Assembly (NCBI GenBank): GCA_002412425.1
Contig: DHVB01000025.1
Span: 1-10,296 of the forward strand
Direction of reading: 5' to 3'
Origin: Bacteroidales bacterium UBA5219
GTDB lineage: Bacteria; Bacteroidota; Bacteroidia; Bacteroidales; ML635J-15
DNA length: 10,296 bases
Each line of letters starts with the position of its first letter. Positions within the stretch are counted from its first letter, which is position 1. The notes under the pieces were generated by a model, which saw nothing but the letters and a program-made list of their open reading frames with translations, searched no databases and was not told the origin of the DNA. The translations under genes and the position numbers were made by a program. This document shows, one piece after another, positions 7,627 to 10,296 of this stretch.

Positions 7627-8559
7627 ATGAAAAGAGGACAAGTAATACAAAGTACTGGGGCTAATTATTTAGTCGAAGTTGACGATAAAATCTATAATTG
7701 CACTATCAGGGGGCGACTTAGGCTTGCAGATTCGCGAGAAACAAATCCTGTTGCAGTTGGCGATTTTGTTGAAATTGAAATAATTTCAGAAGAAGAAGGA
7801 GTGATTACTGAAATTGAAGAGCGTAAAAATTGTATTATTAGAAAATCAACAAATCTATCTAAAGAATCTCATGTAATTGCAGCAAATATTGACCAAGCAG
7901 TATTTATTCACACTTTAAAAAATCCAGAGACAACAACAGTTTTTATGGATAGATTTCTTGCAGCTGCTGAATCTTACAGTATTCCACCATTGATTATTTT
8001 TAATAAAATAGATATTTACACAAGAGAGGAAATTGAAGAAGTAGCTATGTTAATGGCTGTTTATGAGGATATTGGATATAAAGTAATTCCTACCTCTATA
8101 GTAAAAAATCAAAATTTGGAGCTTGTTAAAAAAGCATTGAAAGATAAAGTAAATGTGATAGCAGGGCATAGTGGAACAGGAAAATCTTCGTTAATAAATG
8201 CAATTTCGCCGGGTTTAAATTTAAAAACTGCTTCAATTTCAAAAACTCACCTTACAGGAAGACATACAACCACTTTTGCAACAATGCACAAACTTTCTTT
8301 TGGTGGAGCTGTAATCGACACTCCAGGAATTAGAGCTTTTGGTTTAGTGTATTTAAACAAAGAAGAAACAGGACATTATTTTCCTGAAATTTTTAAAATG
8401 TCACATAACTGTCATTTTGGCAACTGTTTGCATATAAACGAACCTAATTGTGCTGTAAAACCCGCTGTAGAAAGTGGAGAAATTGCGTATTCAAGGTATT
8501 TGTCATATTTGAATATTGTTTTGAGCGAGGAGGATAAGCATAGGACAAAACTCAGTTAA
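7627..8559 (+). CDS. rsgA: ribosome small-subunit-dependent GTPase A
   Basis: RsgA is a circularly permuted GTPase that helps mature the 30S ribosomal subunit. An OB-fold fills about the first 65 residues. The G motifs follow in permuted order: NKID (G4), then GHSGTGKSS (G1/Walker A), TGRHTTT (switch region) and DTPG (G3). A C-terminal zinc knuckle has C-x4-C-x-H-x5-C in NCHFGNCLHINEPNCAV. The length of 310 residues is normal. I chose ATG 7627 (MKRGQVIQ) over the in-frame GTG at 7621 because a -7 promoter element ends at 7619, so a transcript would hardly include the GTG. No Shine-Dalgarno is present, which suggests a leaderless or nearly leaderless mRNA. Its stop codon (8557-8559) lies inside a GTTAAAA repeat, giving the C terminus KLS. 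It diverges from the radical SAM gene with an 85-base gap. Confidence 0.93.
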   Translation: MKRGQVIQSTGANYLVEVDDKIYNCTIRGRLRLADSRETNPVAVGDFVEIEIISEEEGVITEIEERKNCIIRKSTNLSKESHVIAANIDQAVFIHTLKNPETTTVFMDRFLAAAESYSIPPLIIFNKIDIYTREEIEEVAMLMAVYEDIGYKVIPTSIVKNQNLELVKKALKDKVNVIAGHSGTGKSSLINAISPGLNLKTASISKTHLTGRHTTTFATMHKLSFGGAVIDTPGIRAFGLVYLNKEETGHYFPEIFKMSHNCHFGNCLHINEPNCAVKPAVESGEIAYSRYLSYLNIVLSEEDKHRTKLS

Positions 8560-8582
8560 AAGTTAAAGGTTAAAAGTTAAAA
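8555..8582 (+). repeat. four 7-bp units (GTTAAAA type) overlapping the rsgA stop
   Basis: The units are GTTAAAA (8555-8561), GTTAAAG (8562-8568), GTTAAAA (8569-8575) and GTTAAAA (8576-8582), in perfect register. The TAA stop of rsgA is bases 3-5 of the first unit, read as AGT-TAA (Ser-stop). The radical SAM gene ends in exactly the same phase within its own heptamer array. Confidence 0.88.
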
Positions 8583-8606
8583 GTTTGATTCTGAATGAAT
8601 TATGCA

Positions 8607-8648
8607 GTATAGTGTAGAGACGGTGCATACGCCGTCTCTAATCTATAC
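8607..8648. repeat. 42-base palindromic hairpin with AGAGACGG/CCGTCTCT core
   Basis: TAGAGACGG (8615-8623) is the exact reverse complement of CCGTCTCTA (8632-8640). A T-G wobble and a G-C pair extend the stem to 11 pairs closing the loop CATA (8626-8629). After a 2x2 mismatch, an outer stem GTATAG (8607-8612) pairs with CTATAC (8643-8648). It is much richer in G+C than its surroundings. It recalls, from memory, the repetitive palindromes with GTAGAGACG...CGTCTCTAC arms that occur in many copies in several phyla. It could also terminate rsgA transcription, but no T-run follows immediately. Confidence 0.8.
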
Positions 8649-8679
8649 AAATTTTAATTTATTATACCACAAAAAATTA

Positions 8680-8774
8680 GTTGAAAGTTCATAAAGTAAA
8701 CCGAGTTTACGAGCTCGCTGAAAGCAAAAGTTTTAAAAGAAAAGCCAAACACGTAGGCTACTTTTAACTTTTAG
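8680..8774. repeat. modular intergenic repeat related to the element after aroK
   Basis: In order it holds GTTGAAA (8680-8686), GTTCATAAA (8687-8695), an inverted repeat GTAAAC-CGA-GTTTAC (8696-8710), GAGCTC, and a core at 8730-8772. That core aligns with 5802-5843, with 33 of 43 positions identical by hand count including one gap. Both cores have A-rich DNA, then GCCAA, 11 bases, one base, then CTTTTAAC or CTTTCAAC. Here the core can fold: AGCC (8743-8746) with GGCT (8756-8759), and outside it CAAAAGTTTTAAAAG (8725-8739) with CTTTTAACTTTTAG, allowing a bulge. Confidence 0.7.
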
Positions 8775-8830
8775 TTCAAATTTAGTTGTAATAGGCGATG
8801 TGGGGTGGTGTTGGTAATAAAACAAAAGTT

Positions 8831-8846
8831 TGGCACAGATTATGCA
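8831..8846 (+). promoter_or_regulatory. putative sigma-54 (RpoN) promoter, -24/-12 type
   Basis: TGGCACAGATTATGCA matches the sigma-54 consensus TGGCACGnnnnTTGCA at all but two specified positions. The invariant GG (8832-8833) and GC (8844-8845) are at the exact required spacing. Transcription would start near 8857, 268 bases before the lipoprotein ATG, giving a long leader or a separate small RNA. No enhancer-binding site was recognised upstream. The assignment rests on sequence match only. Confidence 0.45.
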
Positions 8847-9024
8847 AGTATAGAAGTTAGACTTATAAAAAGTTAAAAATTAATAATTAACTAACATAAG
8901 CAAGTTCTTTGAAACTACATTATTAACATTCCTTAAAATAACAGAAAACAAGGTCAAAATTGGCTTCATTTGTTGATTTTTTGAATAACAAATTTTGTTT
9001 TTAATAAAATTTTTAGTATTTTGT

Positions 9025-9054
9025 TTTGTTATTATAAAATAATGTGTATATTTG
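9025..9054 (+). promoter_or_regulatory. primary-sigma promoter of the lipoprotein gene
   Basis: TTTG at 9025-9028 and TATATTTG at 9047-9054, with an 18-base spacer, match the Bacteroidota -33/-7 consensus and have the same geometry as the rsgA promoter. The inferred transcript start near 9060 leaves an AT-rich, G-poor leader of about 65 bases before the ATG, without a Shine-Dalgarno sequence, as is usual in this phylum. Confidence 0.6.
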
Positions 9055-9124
9055 CATAGAATTTTAATTATAAATTAGATATAAAAATTAAATAAAAGTT
9101 TAACTAAAATTAATAAAATAAATT

Positions 9125-10216
9125 ATGAGAACAGTAAAAATTTTATTGGCATTATTTGCCGCAGTGGTAGTTTTTAATAGTTGTAATAAAGAGTATGAAG
9201 CTCCAACAATTACTTGGGAACCAGATGAAATGTTTCAATCGGTTAAAATGTCTGATGAATCTTCATTAAATCAAGCTTTAACTGTTACTTTTACAGCAGA
9301 AGCAGGTATTAAAGACATTAAAATTTGGAGAAATACTTGGTTAAATGGTGTAGCATCTCCTACAGCTGCTATAGTAGATGGCCCAGCAATTTCAGCTTAT
9401 GAAGGTTTAACAAGTTATGAATACGCTTTTGCAACAAATCACACTCTTGAAGATTTTCAAGGTGGAGTAATGAAAATTGTTTATGAATTTGAAGTTACAG
9501 ACCAAAGCGAAGAAGCTCAAACCACAACTAAAGAATATACTTTCTTTGCATGGGAAACTCAAGCAGTTACTTTTGTTATAAAAGATGCTGCTAATGCTGA
9601 AGTTACTGACGCTAAAGTTACTTTAGGTACTCTAGTAGATACAGCTGCTCCTTATGTATTCTACGTTGAAGATGGTACTTATGACTATACAGTAGAAAAA
9701 GAAGGTTTTGCACCTGTAACTGGAGAAGTTGTTGTAGCTGGTGCAGAAAAAGAAGTTTCAGTTACTTTACAAGCTAACCTATTAGCAGATTGGTCAGAAA
9801 ATGTCGTTATTACACGCACAAGTGAAATCTCTACTTCTCTTTATCACAATGAGTCAATTGGTGTTGATAAAAGTACTGTAATAGGAGTTCAATATAAGTC
9901 AAATACTGATACTCACCACGTTGTTGAGAAAACAGCAAATTGTGAAGGTTTCGTAGTAGTAGATAATGCTGACTATACAACAAGTGATGAATTAGAAGCA
10001 GCTTATACAGCAGGAACTGCAGTAGGTCAACTAGAACTTAAATTTAAATATATTTCAACAAGTCCTAAAGCTACTGAAGTAAAATACTTTATAGCTAAAG
10101 TTGATGGAGAATATGTATTGATAGACCACGTTGAAGGTTGGAATGTTCAAGGAACAGGTGGAGCAGATGAAAACGGAAACTATGGTAATGTACTTGTGTT
10201 CAAATACAAAAAATAA
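9125..10216 (+). CDS. cell-envelope lipoprotein with a PEGA/carboxypeptidase-regulatory-like domain, function unknown
   Basis: The 363-residue protein starts with a lipoprotein signal peptide: MRTVKILLALFAAVVVFNSC, with the lipidated cysteine at C20. The following NKEYE is similar to the K-(D/E) surface-export signal described in Bacteroidota, so exposure on the outer face of the outer membrane is possible. Residues about 28-145 look like an all-beta module. Residues about 147-216 resemble a PEGA or carboxypeptidase-regulatory-like beta-sandwich (VTFVIKDAANAEVTDAKVTL, then DGTYDYTVEKEGFAPVTG). The rest (about 220-363) is beta-rich with no family I recognise and no catalytic motif. It has its own promoter and its own terminator, so it is a single-gene unit. 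A binding or adhesin-like role is only a guess. The ATG is the only start that gives the complete signal peptide. Confidence 0.85.
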   Translation: MRTVKILLALFAAVVVFNSCNKEYEAPTITWEPDEMFQSVKMSDESSLNQALTVTFTAEAGIKDIKIWRNTWLNGVASPTAAIVDGPAISAYEGLTSYEYAFATNHTLEDFQGGVMKIVYEFEVTDQSEEAQTTTKEYTFFAWETQAVTFVIKDAANAEVTDAKVTLGTLVDTAAPYVFYVEDGTYDYTVEKEGFAPVTGEVVVAGAEKEVSVTLQANLLADWSENVVITRTSEISTSLYHNESIGVDKSTVIGVQYKSNTDTHHVVEKTANCEGFVVVDNADYTTSDELEAAYTAGTAVGQLELKFKYISTSPKATEVKYFIAKVDGEYVLIDHVEGWNVQGTGGADENGNYGNVLVFKYKK

Positions 10217-10241
10217 TTATGGTAATATATAATTAAAGAAT

Positions 10242-10271
10242 AAAAAAAGCCACTCAAAAGTGGCTTTTTTT
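10242..10271 (+). terminator. intrinsic terminator of the lipoprotein gene
   Basis: AAAAAAAGCCACT (10242-10254) pairs perfectly with AGTGGCTTTTTTT (10259-10271) around the loop CAAA, a 13-pair stem ending in seven Ts. The A-run on the other side gives a T-run on the minus strand, so it may act in both directions, for instance for a gene converging from the right. Confidence 0.92.
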
Positions 10272-10296
10272 ATGGCGGTGTCTCATAAGTGTCAAA

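Larger units (their letters stand above)
8560..9124. other. repeat-rich spacer between rsgA and the lipoprotein gene
   Basis: No credible gene is seen here. In order it holds the end of a heptamer array, a long hairpin (8607-8648), a modular repeat related to that after aroK (8680-8774), and a G-rich patch (8800-8814) that stands out in this AT-rich DNA. A sigma-54-type promoter match (8831-8846), an AT-rich leader-like segment, and a primary-sigma promoter (9025-9054) follow. Confidence 0.7.

Noticed and set aside
8800..8814. G-rich patch GTGGGGTGGTGTTGG as a G-quadruplex
   Set aside because: The G runs are too short and unevenly spaced for a stable three-tier quadruplex; only a weak two-tier form is conceivable.
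8955..8997. CAAAATT/AATTTTG inverted repeat as a terminator or riboswitch in the lipoprotein leader region
   Set aside because: The stem is only seven A/T-rich pairs with a 29-base loop and lies upstream of the primary-sigma promoter; expected by chance in such DNA.

Overview
The window looks like chromosomal DNA from a low-G+C member of the Bacteroidota, probably Bacteroidales-like. Four signs support this. Three genes are preceded by the Bacteroidota primary-sigma promoter signature (TTTG, then TAnnTTTG). Several starts have no Shine-Dalgarno sequence. The ParE and ParC sequences are of the Bacteroidota type, and the last gene encodes a lipoprotein with an acidic/lysine patch just after the lipidated cysteine. 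The genus cannot be named from the sequence alone.

Layout. Positions 1-117 may hold the start of a leftward gene that runs off the edge. Positions 118-660 are a very AT-rich stretch with no credible gene. Next comes a rightward three-gene cluster: parE (661-2484), parC (2506-5244) and aroK (5255-5761), with gaps of 21 and 10 bases, so probably one transcript. A leftward gene for a B12-binding-type radical SAM protein (5877-7541) converges on aroK and diverges from rightward rsgA (7627-8559). After a 565-base repeat-rich spacer comes a rightward lipoprotein gene (9125-10216), closed by a clear intrinsic terminator (10242-10271).

How the genes work together. ParE and ParC are the two subunits of topoisomerase IV (chromosome decatenation and supercoil relaxation). 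AroK is the shikimate kinase of aromatic amino acid synthesis. RsgA is a GTPase of 30S ribosome maturation. These are housekeeping functions with no evident common pathway; only the topoisomerase pair forms one complex. The radical SAM protein and the lipoprotein have no assigned substrate or partner.

The most unusual content lies between the genes. Short tandem units of 7 bases (AAAGTTG/GTTAAAA type) and 9 bases (GTTnnTAAA) are assembled into a modular element present downstream of aroK and again downstream of rsgA. These repeats run into the coding sequences: they supply the stop codons of the radical SAM gene and rsgA and, as a 22-base tandem duplication, the last codons of aroK. A long hairpin follows rsgA. 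A good match to a sigma-54 promoter lies in the spacer before the lipoprotein gene. ParC ends in a hexapeptide resembling a sliding-clamp-binding motif. No complete novel defence or mobile system is visible; the intergenic repeat system is the best candidate for something under-described.
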